Origin: Eublepharis macularius
Taxonomy: Eukaryota > Chordata > Lepidosauria > Squamata > Eublepharidae
Length of the DNA: 64,000 nt
Direction of reading: 5' to 3'
NCBI RefSeq assembly: GCF_028583425.1
Contig: NC_072807.1
Location: forward strand, 30,943,001 to 31,007,000
Part shown: positions 32,811 to 42,166 of the stretch, in pieces
Numbering within the stretch: the first letter of the stretch is position 1
Layout of the letters: the number at the start of each line of letters is the position of its first letter
The notes under the pieces: generated by a model
Seen by the model: only the letters and a program-made list of their open reading frames with translations
Told to the model about the DNA's origin: nothing
Databases searched by the model: none
Program-made: the position numbers and the translations under genes

Positions 32811-32862
32811 ATGGTGCGGACCAAGGCGGACTGCGGGGGGACCAGCGGGGCTTATCGGAAAG
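32811..32862 (+). CDS. PCLAF: PCLAF coding exon 1
   Basis: Encodes MVRTKADCGGTSGAYRK and one base of the next codon; donor gtaatg. The transcription start is not marked, but should lie between the CHR element (32744) and 32811. Confidence 0.94.
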
Positions 32863-35800
32863 GTAATGGGGATGGGTCCTTGACCTCGTCGGTGTCCGTG
32901 CTAAGGCTGCAGGGGGCGCCCGGAGTCAAGCTATAAGGGGCGTATTGGGGCGCTGGAACGAGTCGCGCGTATTTTATTCTGATTTTTTTAAAGCACTATT
33001 GCCAGACTACAGAGAGCAGAGGGAAGCTTAATAAAAGCAGAGGAGTTCGCCGTGTTAGTTTATAGTAGCAAAACAGTAGAGTCCAGTAGCACTTTTAAGA
33101 CTAACCAACTTTATTGTAGCATAAGCTTTCGAGAGCCACAGCTCTCTTCGTCATGCATCTGTGGCTCTCGACAGCTTATGCTACAATAAAGTTGGTTAGT
33201 CTTAAAGGTGCTATTGGACTCTTTGCTATTTTAATAAAAGCAGACATCCAGGGGCACCAAAACTGTTAGATTTAAAAGTTATTTGCGTGTTTAATTGGGA
33301 GCGGGACCTAGGGCTGCCAACTCTGGATTGGGAAATTCCTGGAAAGTTAGTGATGGAGCCTGGAGATGACAGGGTTTGGGGAAGGACCCCCGTTGTGTAT
33401 GATGCCATAGAGTCCACTTTCCAAAGCAGCCCGTTTCTCCAGGGCAACTGATCCTTGTCATACAGAAATCAATTATGATTCCAGGAGATCTCTAGGCCCT
33501 ACCTGGAAGTTGGCAACTTTAGGAAGCCCATTGAATGCAATTGGGCTTGTTTACCAAGCATGCCCGGGGCCAGGTATCTGTCTGTCTTGACAGGTTTTGG
33601 GGTGGGGGCTTATTGCTCAGTTTAAACAGTGATTTTCCCCCGTTGTTGAATGATAGTATTTTTTAAAATCTAGTTCTTTAAGGTGCTCAGCCTAACAATT
33701 AGCTCAGACTTCTTCAAGTTCTGTAGTAACGTGAGGATTTGAACTTGATACCTAAGTTGGTCTAATGCTATAACCCTTAGGCTGTCCTGTCTGCTTAACG
33801 TCAGCGTTTTGTAACAGGAGCTTGCAAGAAAGGCCCCTAATTTCCTGTCAGAGATGGCTTCCTGAGCCCCTGCACCACACATTTCCTCAAGGTTGTGTTG
33901 AGTGCTTTCTATATTTGGTAATAAACGGTGCTTTTAAAAACCAAGGAAGTATGTGTGTTCTGGCTAAAGGCAAAACAAAATTTTCCCTACTGGGGGCTCA
34001 GAATGAACCTGACCAGAGTCAAAATGGCAGTCTGTGTGCGGTGCGGGAAATGAACAGGAGTCCTGTGGCACCTTGAAGACTTGCAAGTGTTTAGTGTAGT
34101 ATGAGCTTTGTGGGGTTGGAGGCCATTTTGTCTGACATATGTAGTGTGTCCTCACTAAGCAAACAGGTGGTTATGAATGGGGGGGGGCTGGTGTGGTCAG
34201 CAGAGTTCAGTGGCCATGAAATGGAGGAAGATGAAGGTCAGGTACTGGGTGCAATTAAAAGTCAGTTAAAGTACAGGCACTGGTCCTGTCATCCCTATAA
34301 GTGATAATGCAGTCTTGCTAGTTATTTTTCTGAGAGGGTTAACAATGGTAATGGTTGGGGAATCCCAGCTCCTTGTTTAGTCCTTGGCAGAGGGTAGCAA
34401 GTTTCTTGAAGAACTCAATTTAACAGCTTTGGGCTGGAGTTTCCTTGGGCTGAAATGATGACTCTTAGAGCCAAGCTACAAGTGACGCCTGACACAGGTT
34501 GGACACTTGTCAGCTTCCCTCAAGTTTTGATGGGAAATGTAGGCATCCTGGTCTCTTGTAGCTGTAATGGAGAGCCAAGCTGTAAAACCAGGAGGCCTAC
34601 ATTTCCCATCAAAACTTGAGGTAAGCCGACAAGTATCCAACCTGTGTAAGGCGTCACTTGTAGCCTGGCTCTGAGATAATCCATCTCCTGAGAGATTTGA
34701 CTTCTGAAGGCTTGGGGGCAAAGGGTGGAAACCTGAAGCTCAGGATAATTAAAAACAATGCAACATCCCCTGAATGATGCAAAAGGGGACTTCTCATGGA
34801 CAGGGGAAAATTATATCTATAATTCTGCTAACTTTGCAAACCAGGAATGACTTTTCCTGAGTTGTGCCACTTTCAAGCTGCAAGGAATGGTTGCATGTTC
34901 TGCATTGCTCCTGTGCAGTTGGAAAGAAAACACATCCCTGTATGTATACGTATGTATGCGTATGCTGCATGTATGCCATCCCCTGGATAGCCCAGGCTAG
35001 CCCAATTTAGTCTGATCTCAAAAGCTAAGTAGGGTCTACTTTGGTTAGTAACTGGATGGGAGGCCTTCAGTGAAGACCAGGTTTGCAAAGGCAGGCAATG
35101 GCAAACCACCTCTGTTAGTCTCTTGCCTTGAAAACTCCACTAGGAGTCGTAAGTCATCTATGACTTGATGGCACTCTCCACCATCAGCCCAATGGTATAC
35201 CTTCCAGGAAAAGCTTCGGTGCTGAATGCTGTGAATGTACAGATTGGCCCTGTGTTTATAGTCCAATCTAAAGTAGATCAAGTTTTCTGCAGTTCTATGT
35301 ACACTTACAGTGCGATCCTAAGCATAGTTACTCCAGTTTAAGCTCATTGATTTCAATAGGCTTAGACTGGAGTATCTCTGCTTAGGATTGCACAGTTACT
35401 GTAGTCTTATCATTGACTATAACTATGAGGTTTGCAGCACCCACATTTTTTTTTTAAGCACTGGACTCCCTCTGTTTATAAACTAAATTGTGGTTGTGCG
35501 TATGGGAGAAATCGGTAGTTACCGGGAAATTTCCTAACCTCGTTTTTTTCTTGCTATTTTAGTGGTGGCTGCGCGGGCTCCTCGGAAAGTGTTGACCTCC
35601 AGTAGCTCTAATTTGAATTCCTCTCCTACTTCACGGAAAGGTGAGTGTGTTCGCAGAATTTGGCCCTTGGCTGGCTTCAGTGTGTCTTGGAGTGTGTACA
35701 ATGGTGGTTGCCTGCTTACACCAAGGCAGTCTCTGGGCATTTGTTTACGTGGAAACACCACCAGCGAAGCTGCAGCTAGGCCCTCAAAGACTGCTTACAT

Positions 35801-38800
35801 GTGGTTGGACATTCTTAGGATGTGTTGGCTACTTAACCTTTTTGAAGATGGAGAATCCCCAGTAACTTTGTCTTCCCATATGCACTCAGTTTTCTACACA
35901 TGAATGCATCTTTCAGATTTAAATGATGTCATCACAGGAAGATTTTTCTATTCACACTACATGCTTCTTCATTTATAAGCGTTACCACTTGCATTTATGA
36001 GTCGGTAGGTTGCCACCCCAGGGATCCACTTGAAGAATTCCAGGATGATTTCACATGATTTTTTTAGTCTAGCAATAGCATTTGCACTGTGCTCCCAGGA
36101 ATGGGATCTTTAGTGTCTGTTGGCTGCAGGTTTCAGAGAGCCAGTTTGGTGTAGTGGTTAAGAGAGCGGGACTCTAATCTGAAGAGCCGGGTTTGATTCC
36201 CCACTCCTCTACTTGAAGCCATCTGGGTGACCTTGGGTCAGTCCCAATTCTCTCACTCAGCCCCACCCACCTCCCAGGGTGTTTTGTTGTGGGGATAATA
36301 ACATACTTCGTAAACCGCTCTGAGTGGGTGTTAAGTCACCCTGGTATATAAATCGAATGCTATTGTTGTTATTATAAACCATCCCAAAGAATAACATTGT
36401 ATGCGTGTCTCTTGTTCTCCCTCAAAATAATGGCTTCTACAGTTTCTTTCAATAACAATGATTTGTAATATGGAACCACTGCAGCTCCACGGGATTGGTG
36501 TGGGGGGGGGGAACATTATAATGAATGAAAAAAATTGTTATACAACTGAGTATGTGGTAAGCCATTTCATGTAGATCAGGCCCCTGTCTCAGGACAGGAG
36601 ATTTTGTAAGTGTGGTCTTCAATATGTATTATATTGTGATCATTTGGGCATTGATATATTCCTAATTACCCTTTGCAGCAGAAAGCAAGTATGCAGGGGG
36701 CAATCCAGTTTGTGTGAGGCCCACGCCGTCCTGGCAGAAAGGAATCGGAGAGTTCTTCGGTCAGTCCTCAAAACGCTCAGAGAAGGAAAACCAGATCTTG
36801 GATGAAGAACCAGGATGCAGCGGAATAGGACAGCGTCGAAGAAAGTAAGAGCGGCCATCTCTTCGCCACATTATACCTTTTAGCAGGACCTGTTTGCCAC
36901 TTTCTCCAGTTGTGTGAAGGCCTCCCAGGGAAACTCTTTACCCAAATTCCTGAAAGAAGCCTTCCTAAGTTTTTCCTAGAAGTTACAGGCCACCTGTTCC
37001 TGGTAGAGATGAGATTGCCTACAGATTTTCCTGTTCTTCTCATCTATGCTGGCAACAGCTTAGAGCCTCAGTTTCTCTCTTTACTAAGTAGCATAACAAC
37101 AAGCATTGACTTGTGAGTCTCTGGCTGTGGCATGGCCACTTGGCAAAACTTGTCAGGTCATAGAAAACATGGACCTTTCCCCAGTACTAAATTTTAAGTG
37201 TGGGTTTTTTTTCTGATCAATATCACAAGTCGGTACAATTGTAAACATAACCAACTGGTGGGAAAATACAATGCCAATTACATACAGTCTCTAGAATGCA
37301 CGCAGGCATTCAGAAATGATTCATTGGAAGAATTGTAGAGAACAGTCTCTGCATACGCCTGCAGAAGTCAGCGTTTAGACAAGCCACGCCTACGGGTTTT
37401 GCCAGCATAGATTCTCCGCCCCGTTTCGTCCAGTCACTTTTTCATAGGCAATATTAATTCATAGCATTTCATTCACAAGTACACCACCATGTTGGTTAGC
37501 TCAGGACGGTCTGAAAACCCCATCAGGGATCGCCATACGCCAGTTATGACTTGAGGGCACTCCACCACAAGAGGCCACAAAGCTATTTTTTCTGTGACAG
37601 GTTAATACCGCTGCCCCTTGGGAATTATTCTGACCTGGGGAGGGGGTTAGGGCTATTGGGGATACTGTTGTACTTTCTCCACATCTGGAACATAAGACTG
37701 TCTCGAAGGTGTCTTGCTTTATTCCTTTTAATGGCTTTTTAAAAAAGGGTTCAATTGTTAGTTTCCAGGGCTAGGCAAGGCAATCTTCAGAAGGTGACTT
37801 ATGTGAAGATTAAATCACAGGAGCTCTGAAATGCTGATGTTGTTTCCGAGCTTATCTGACTTAATCAGTACATGAGAGAGGAAAGTTCCTGGCATTCACT
37901 TTCAAATGTATTGTTTGAGGCCATTTGTCACATCACAAAGGTTTCTCTTGTTTGTTTACGAGGGAGATGAGTCATCAGCTATGGAGTTTACTCCTTTCGT
38001 TTCAGAACACTTTTATACCTTCTGGGTGTGTCATTTCCAAATCCTTTTAAAACTCAACTCAAGATAAAAAGGCTGATTATCTATAATCTAGGACTGTTAA
38101 CGTTAGCCTCCTCCTAAATGGTGCGATTATTCTAACGGTGCAGTCATACGTAGAGTTTATTCTAGTGTAAGGCCATTGAAATCTGAGGGGATGAGCTCTG
38201 TATAGGATTGGACTGTGCATTTAGCTGGATTGGAAATGTGAGACGCCAAACTGCTTGTTCTAAAATAGACGGACAATCCATGTGGCTAACTGGGAGGTGT
38301 AGAATGTAGCTGTCTATCTAGAAAAGAGCAGCTCCGTCATGTATTTGTAGTGTTTTGGGTCTGGGATGCTGAGCATGCAGACAAGGAATCATTCTGTCTA
38401 TCTCATTTTAAAAATAGCCTCGAGAGTAAACTTAACACCACTGCTGCACCCCCTTGGAGGCCAGATTTAGTCTCCAATCTGCATTGTGGTATAGCATTGT
38501 GACCGGAAGACATCCACAGCATACAGTATTATAACATTGCTGTGCTGGGCAAACAGCAAATGGTATGCCGTGCAAGAGAGAAGATATTCTGGCTAGTAGG
38601 TGGGAAGAATTCAGCGTAACACACCAATGTAGCACACCTCCATTACTGCTCAGTTCTCCCCCTCCCCATCCTGGGAAATGGGACTTGAGTGAACATTACT
38701 TTAAAATACTGAATTTAAGTGCTGCCTTTGGGATTCAGGGATCCCCCACTAGCTGTAGAGCTTTTCTACCAGGATATTAATGGCCCCTTCTTTTTCTGCT

Positions 38801-38892
38801 ACAGAGCTCTTCCCCTGCCTCCATGTCCTACGGAAAACGAAGCCACCTCTGACGATGAGAAGTGCGAGCCAGTTCTTGCCTCTTCCTGTTAA
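32811..38892 (+). CDS. PCLAF: PCLAF (PAF15), PCNA-clamp-associated factor, complete in four exons
   Basis: Small, intrinsically disordered nuclear protein that binds PCNA during replication and lesion bypass. Exons 32811-32862, 35563-35640, 36679-36844 and 38805-38892 join to 127 codons plus TAA; the human protein has 111. Motifs: N-terminal MVRTKAD and the YRK and APRK sites whose lysines are mono-ubiquitinated in human (here K17 and K26), RKVL (a possible D-box), a PIP box QKGIGEFF at residues 63-70, and a KEN box at 79-81 inside SEKENQI. The C-terminal exon is longer and diverged but keeps the acidic NEATSDDEK segment. The start is the ATG in the expected CpG-rich leader, and all splice phases agree. 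Divergent to TRIP4, with CSNK1G1 downstream on the same strand. The identification is firm; the exact C-terminus is moderately sure. Confidence 0.96.
33066..33234. repeat. Foldback repeat with about 76-bp arms
   Basis: The left arm 33066-33141 (gtccagtagcacttttaaga to gagagccacag) and right arm 33159-33234 are near-perfect inverted copies with a 17-bp loop. Scattered one-arm fragments of the same family occur near 4785, 6690, 18555, 21190 and 34045. Confidence 0.8.
33309..33522 (-). repeat. MITE-B relative, minus orientation, old copy
   Basis: tagggctgccaactctggat to ggaagttggcaactttagg. Same order of blocks as the copies at 21978 and 22790, but reversed and more diverged; target duplications are not clear. 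Confidence 0.6.
34467..34672. repeat. Foldback MITE with AGAGCCAAGC ends
   Basis: Left arm agagccaagctacaagtgac to ttttgatgggaaatgtaggc pairs with a right arm from about 34590 to 34672 that ends tcacttgtagcctggctct. About 80-bp arms with a short spacer. A shorter relative sits at 19753-19870. Confidence 0.75.
34980..35190 (+). repeat. 5S rRNA-derived SINE
   Basis: gatctcaaaagctaagtagg and ggttagtaactggatgggag match the 3' half of vertebrate 5S rRNA, including its internal promoter region. The squamate SINE body (ggcaatggcaaaccacctct) and tail (tatgacttgatggcactctc) follow. A tail fragment of the same SINE lies at about 37490-37575. Confidence 0.85.
35308..35395. repeat. Palindromic MITE (gtgcaatccta family)
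   Basis: cagtgcgatcctaagcatag pairs with the end ctgcttaggattgcac; one ~88-bp hairpin about 170 bp before PCLAF exon 2. Confidence 0.75.
35563..35640 (+). CDS. PCLAF: PCLAF coding exon 2
   Basis: Acceptor tattttag, donor gtgagt. Encodes VVAARAPRKVLTSSSSNLN then SSPTSRK, matching the human segment through the second ubiquitination site. Confidence 0.95.
35641..36678. other. PCLAF intron 2
   Basis: Holds a Sauria-type SINE (36136-36376) and otherwise no recognised feature. Confidence 0.5.
36136..36376 (+). repeat. Sauria-type tRNA-derived SINE
   Basis: gagagccagtttggtgtagt, ggtttgattccccactcctc, gaccttgggtcagtcccaat, aaaccgctctgagtgggtgt and a ttgttgttatt tail. A near full-length copy with tRNA-like head and simple-repeat tail. 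Confidence 0.87.
36679..36844 (+). CDS. PCLAF: PCLAF coding exon 3, PIP box and KEN box
   Basis: Acceptor ctttgcag, donor gtaaga. Encodes AESKYAGGNPVCVRPTPSW, then QKGIGEFF and SEKENQI, the functional core of the protein. Confidence 0.96.
36845..38804. other. PCLAF intron 3
   Basis: A 5S-SINE tail fragment at about 37490-37575 and a palindromic-MITE relic at 38134-38216. Nothing else was recognised. Confidence 0.45.
38805..38892 (+). CDS. PCLAF: PCLAF coding exon 4 and stop
   Basis: Acceptor ctgctacag. Encodes ALPLPPCPTENEATSDDEK and CEPVLASSC, then TAA at 38890-38892. Less conserved than the other exons, but the phase fits and the acidic run is retained. Confidence 0.88.
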
Positions 38893-39146
38893 TGGATTTT
38901 GCCATAGGCTGTCTAATGTGGTTTCGAGTGTACATCTGTATATATTTGATCTGAGTATGGTCTTTCAGACACACTTAATTGTGTTTACTTAAAATGTTCA
39001 TAACCTAAAACTTGAATGCCTGCAAGGGAATTGGGAGAGCTTGTCAATCCTGAAAGCTCAGCGGCCACTAAAGCACCGACTGTGTCATAAGTGGTGTTTT
39101 TCTCAGCACTTGTTAAAGTTCTGTGCCATAATATGTTATGATAACT

Positions 39147-39152
39147 ATTAAA
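39147..39152 (+). terminator. PCLAF polyadenylation signal
   Basis: ATTAAA followed by a T-rich stretch, about 255 bp after the stop codon. It is the only good signal close behind the gene. Confidence 0.6.
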
Positions 39153-41440
39153 CTTTTTTTTTTACAAAACTAAATTTCCGTTGATGCTTATCTTGGCTGA
39201 TGGGTCCTGGTCTTTTTTTCTGGGGGCTAGGCAAGTCTGAACTGAAATCCTGGGACTAATCAAAAGAGACTTAGGCCAATTTTGCTGAAATAAGTACTTA
39301 GAAAATGACTGTGTGGTGGTGATAATAATTTCTACTCTGATAAGTCAGGGTATGGTACAAAGAAGGGATGAGAACTAGTGATAGCAACATTAGAAACCTA
39401 ATATACTACTGCCTACAAGCAGTGCTTTCTTCCACCAACTTTCTTCTGAAATGTTTAGTTGCTAATGAAAGTGCTTAATTTCTTAAGCATCTACACAATA
39501 GTACACACACAATGAGCATATTATAAGAGTAAACATTTACTAGCTAGCATGTTATATTCTAATTGCCACCAAGCCAGCTGTTGTGGAATAGTATGGCAGA
39601 GTCGAAGAGCCCCATACATTATCTGCTCTTTTTTATTATTGCAAATCTCTAGAGAGAGCTTCTTTTGCTGTTCAGATGGTGCCAAAATGTATTGGCCTTA
39701 TGAGGCCATCAGGCACAGTGCTAGGAAGTCTGGTTTGTTCTATGTGTGGAAGTCTGTCTTCACTGAGACTGAAAATCTTTTAAATATATTTGTAAGCTTC
39801 CATGAGGACTCTAAAGTGGAATGATAAGGCTTTGGAAAATATAAATACTAGAAAAGGATGAGATCTAAGATGTACGGGAAAGGGTGTGTGTGACTTAATA
39901 AAATGGGCTCGGGTGGAATAATTATGATTAACAACAAATACTAGGAATAATTGCCAGATTCATGCTTATTAAGTAGAAATATTTATTGACAATACATGTT
40001 TATCCCCAAAAGCTATCACTCAGCACAGTAACTGACAATTAAAACTCGTAAGTTAACTATGCATTAATCATATGAAAACATCACAACTGATGCATAAAAT
40101 CACAAAGCAGTGACTGAGCACAGAAATAACATGTTTCCCACCCAAATCAACTTAAGGTCTTTTTTGTTTACCTTAATGGTTGCAAATCTTGGTAAACCCA
40201 AACCCTGAAGATTGATTTTAATGGAACTTCGTTATTTAGTCTTTATTTCAACAAATGTTTGAAAGTAACTTTAGTGGTTGTTGTCACTCTTCTGTGATAC
40301 TTAATACGCTAACAACCTGCATGACTTAATCCCTTTTGTCCCTGCTCAGCCAAGAAACTTTCTAGGTGACCTTGGGCTAGGACTAATGGACCTCACATAG
40401 TTGTGAGGATAAAATGGAGGAGATGTGAGCTGCTCTTATTAGGGAGAATGTAAGTAAAATAAGGTTTTCAAAGAGGAAGAGCAGCAAATGTTTGTATGAC
40501 TTGCCTAAGACTTAATGGCTGCCCTGAAAACCATTTGTGCAATTTGGGTATCTGGTGTCCAACACTATCAGGCACAGGTACTGCAGATGCTGGGAGTCAG
40601 GAAAGCCAATTTTGATACAATCTGGTTGATATTTTGAAGTTTGTTTTTGAACAAACATTTTTTTAAAAAAATGACATCTGAAAGAAAACCGCCACTGGTT
40701 CCCATGGTCAACAGAAATTGACCCTCCATGCTCTTACAGTCGCTAAAATACTTACATTATAGCACTGGAAAGAAAAGCCAACTTGTAACTCATTGGACTG
40801 AGGACATCTGAATGTATTGCATATAGATGGCAATTGCCTATGGACTTGTTAGATATTTGTAAACTTTTTTAGATGCTTATGTATAGATTTGCTGGCATTT
40901 TTATTTTGCACACAAGAAAATCAATTTTTTTTAAAAAAAGATCAACCAAATGAGGCTAATTGCACAGCATGCATTTCTCAGTCTTAGTGGTTGCCAACAT
41001 CCAGGTGGGGCCTGGAGAGCTGGAACTGCAACTGATCTCCAGGTGACATATCAATTCCTAGGCTTGCCAGCCTCCAGGTGGTAGCTGAAGATCTCCTGGA
41101 ATTACAACTGATCTCTAAGCAACAGAGATCAGTTCCCCTGGAAAAAATGGCTGCTATGACAAGTAAACTGGCATACCTCACCGAGGTCCCTCCTCCAAAA
41201 CCCCCCACCCTCTCCATGCTCCACCCCCCAAAACTCCAGGAACGTCCCAATCTGGAGCTGGCAACCCTATCAAGTCCCCTGTAGAAAATGGCAGCTTAGG
41301 AGGGTGGACTCTATGCCACTATATCACACCTCCCACCCACCCCAAGTTCAGAAATGTTTCAATCTGGACTTGGTAAGCATACACTTCCCCCTCTCCCCTC
41401 AGCCATTCCCACTATTACCTGCACCATCCCTCTTTCCCTT
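39153..41440. other. PCLAF-CSNK1G1 intergenic DNA
   Basis: AT-rich. A partial SINE lies at about 40345-40470 and a nested MITE-B pair at about 40988-41400. No gene was recognised. Confidence 0.5.
41059..41269. mobile_element. MITE-B copy inserted into an older MITE-B copy
   Basis: 211 bp from taggcttgccagcctccagg to gagctggcaaccta-type end, with 8-bp flanks tcaattcc (41051-41058) and tcaagtcc (41270-41277). The outer sequence on both sides (40988-41050 and about 41278-41395) is itself a diverged MITE-B interrupted at the same point. Confidence 0.72.
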
Positions 41441-42166
41441 CCATAGTTCCTAGGGGCGCCCCTTCCACAGAAACCCCCACCAACAGGGGGGCTAACGCCT
41501 AATCCCCCTCCCGTTGCCCGCCCCCATCACATGATCCCCCTCCTCCACGCTCACCCCCTACCAGGAACTCACTTCCGCCTAGCAACCGAACGCGGTTGCT
41601 AAGGCGCCTCCGTGGCGGCCTTGACTCGGAAGCGGTCCTGTGAGGGCGCGGCCGGCTCGCTGTGGGGCCTCCGATAGGGCGCCAGCGGGTGAGGGGGCGT
41701 GCCAGTAGCAAGCGCTTCCGGGTCGGGCTCCCTCCCTTCGCTTTCTCGCCCCTGCGCCTCCCGACAGAGCGCGGTCGACGGAGGGGGTTCGCGCCCCCGC
41801 TCCCCTGCCCGGGAGAAGCCGTCCTTGCCCCGAGCCCGTCGTCCTGTTGGGACCCGCGTCGTTCGCAGCCGCCGACGGGGAGACGAGACGGGTGGCGCCA
41901 TGCTCTGACTCGCCTGCCCGCTTTTTGTACTCGTGTGAACGGAGAACGGAGCGCCTTTCTTGCCCCCTCCCTTCCCAAACCACCCCCCGTAGCTCCCCAG
42001 CCATGCCCGAGCCCGCGCCCCGGTGTCCCGCGGGCGGCCTGCAGGTCTTCGCTGGCCGGCTCCCCGAGGCCCCCCGTCTCCGAGGCCCCCCATCGAGGCA
42101 TGCCCGGGAAGCGCTGAGAGGATGCCAGCGGCGGAGGACGGGCCGCTGACCGGGGACTCTGGGCAG
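41440..42166 (+). promoter_or_regulatory. CpG island with CSNK1G1 promoter and non-coding first exon
   Basis: Strongly GC- and CpG-rich, ending at donor gcag|gtaagc (exon end 42166). No TATA box. The first exon boundary on the left is not visible. Long frames across this block on both strands are composition artefacts. Two upstream ATGs in the likely leader open short reading frames (42003-42149, and 42122 continuing into exon 2). A truncated MITE-B follows the donor at 42176-42320. Confidence 0.7.

Larger units (their letters stand above)
32863..35562. other. PCLAF intron 1
   Basis: Contains two foldback elements (33066-33234, 34467-34672), a minus MITE-B relative (33309-33522), a 5S-derived SINE (34980-35190) and a palindromic MITE (35308-35395). 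Little unique sequence is left. Confidence 0.6.

Noticed and set aside
32370-32936. 188-codon frame over the PCLAF promoter and exon 1
   Set aside because: It runs through CpG-rich promoter DNA in a different frame from PCLAF and has no homology.
34980-35060. A genuine 5S rRNA gene
   Set aside because: Only the 3' half is similar, with many changes, and it is fused to a SINE body and tail.
36136-36210. A tRNA gene at the SINE head
   Set aside because: The sequence has A/B-box-like blocks but no cloverleaf, and it recurs with the same SINE body at several places.
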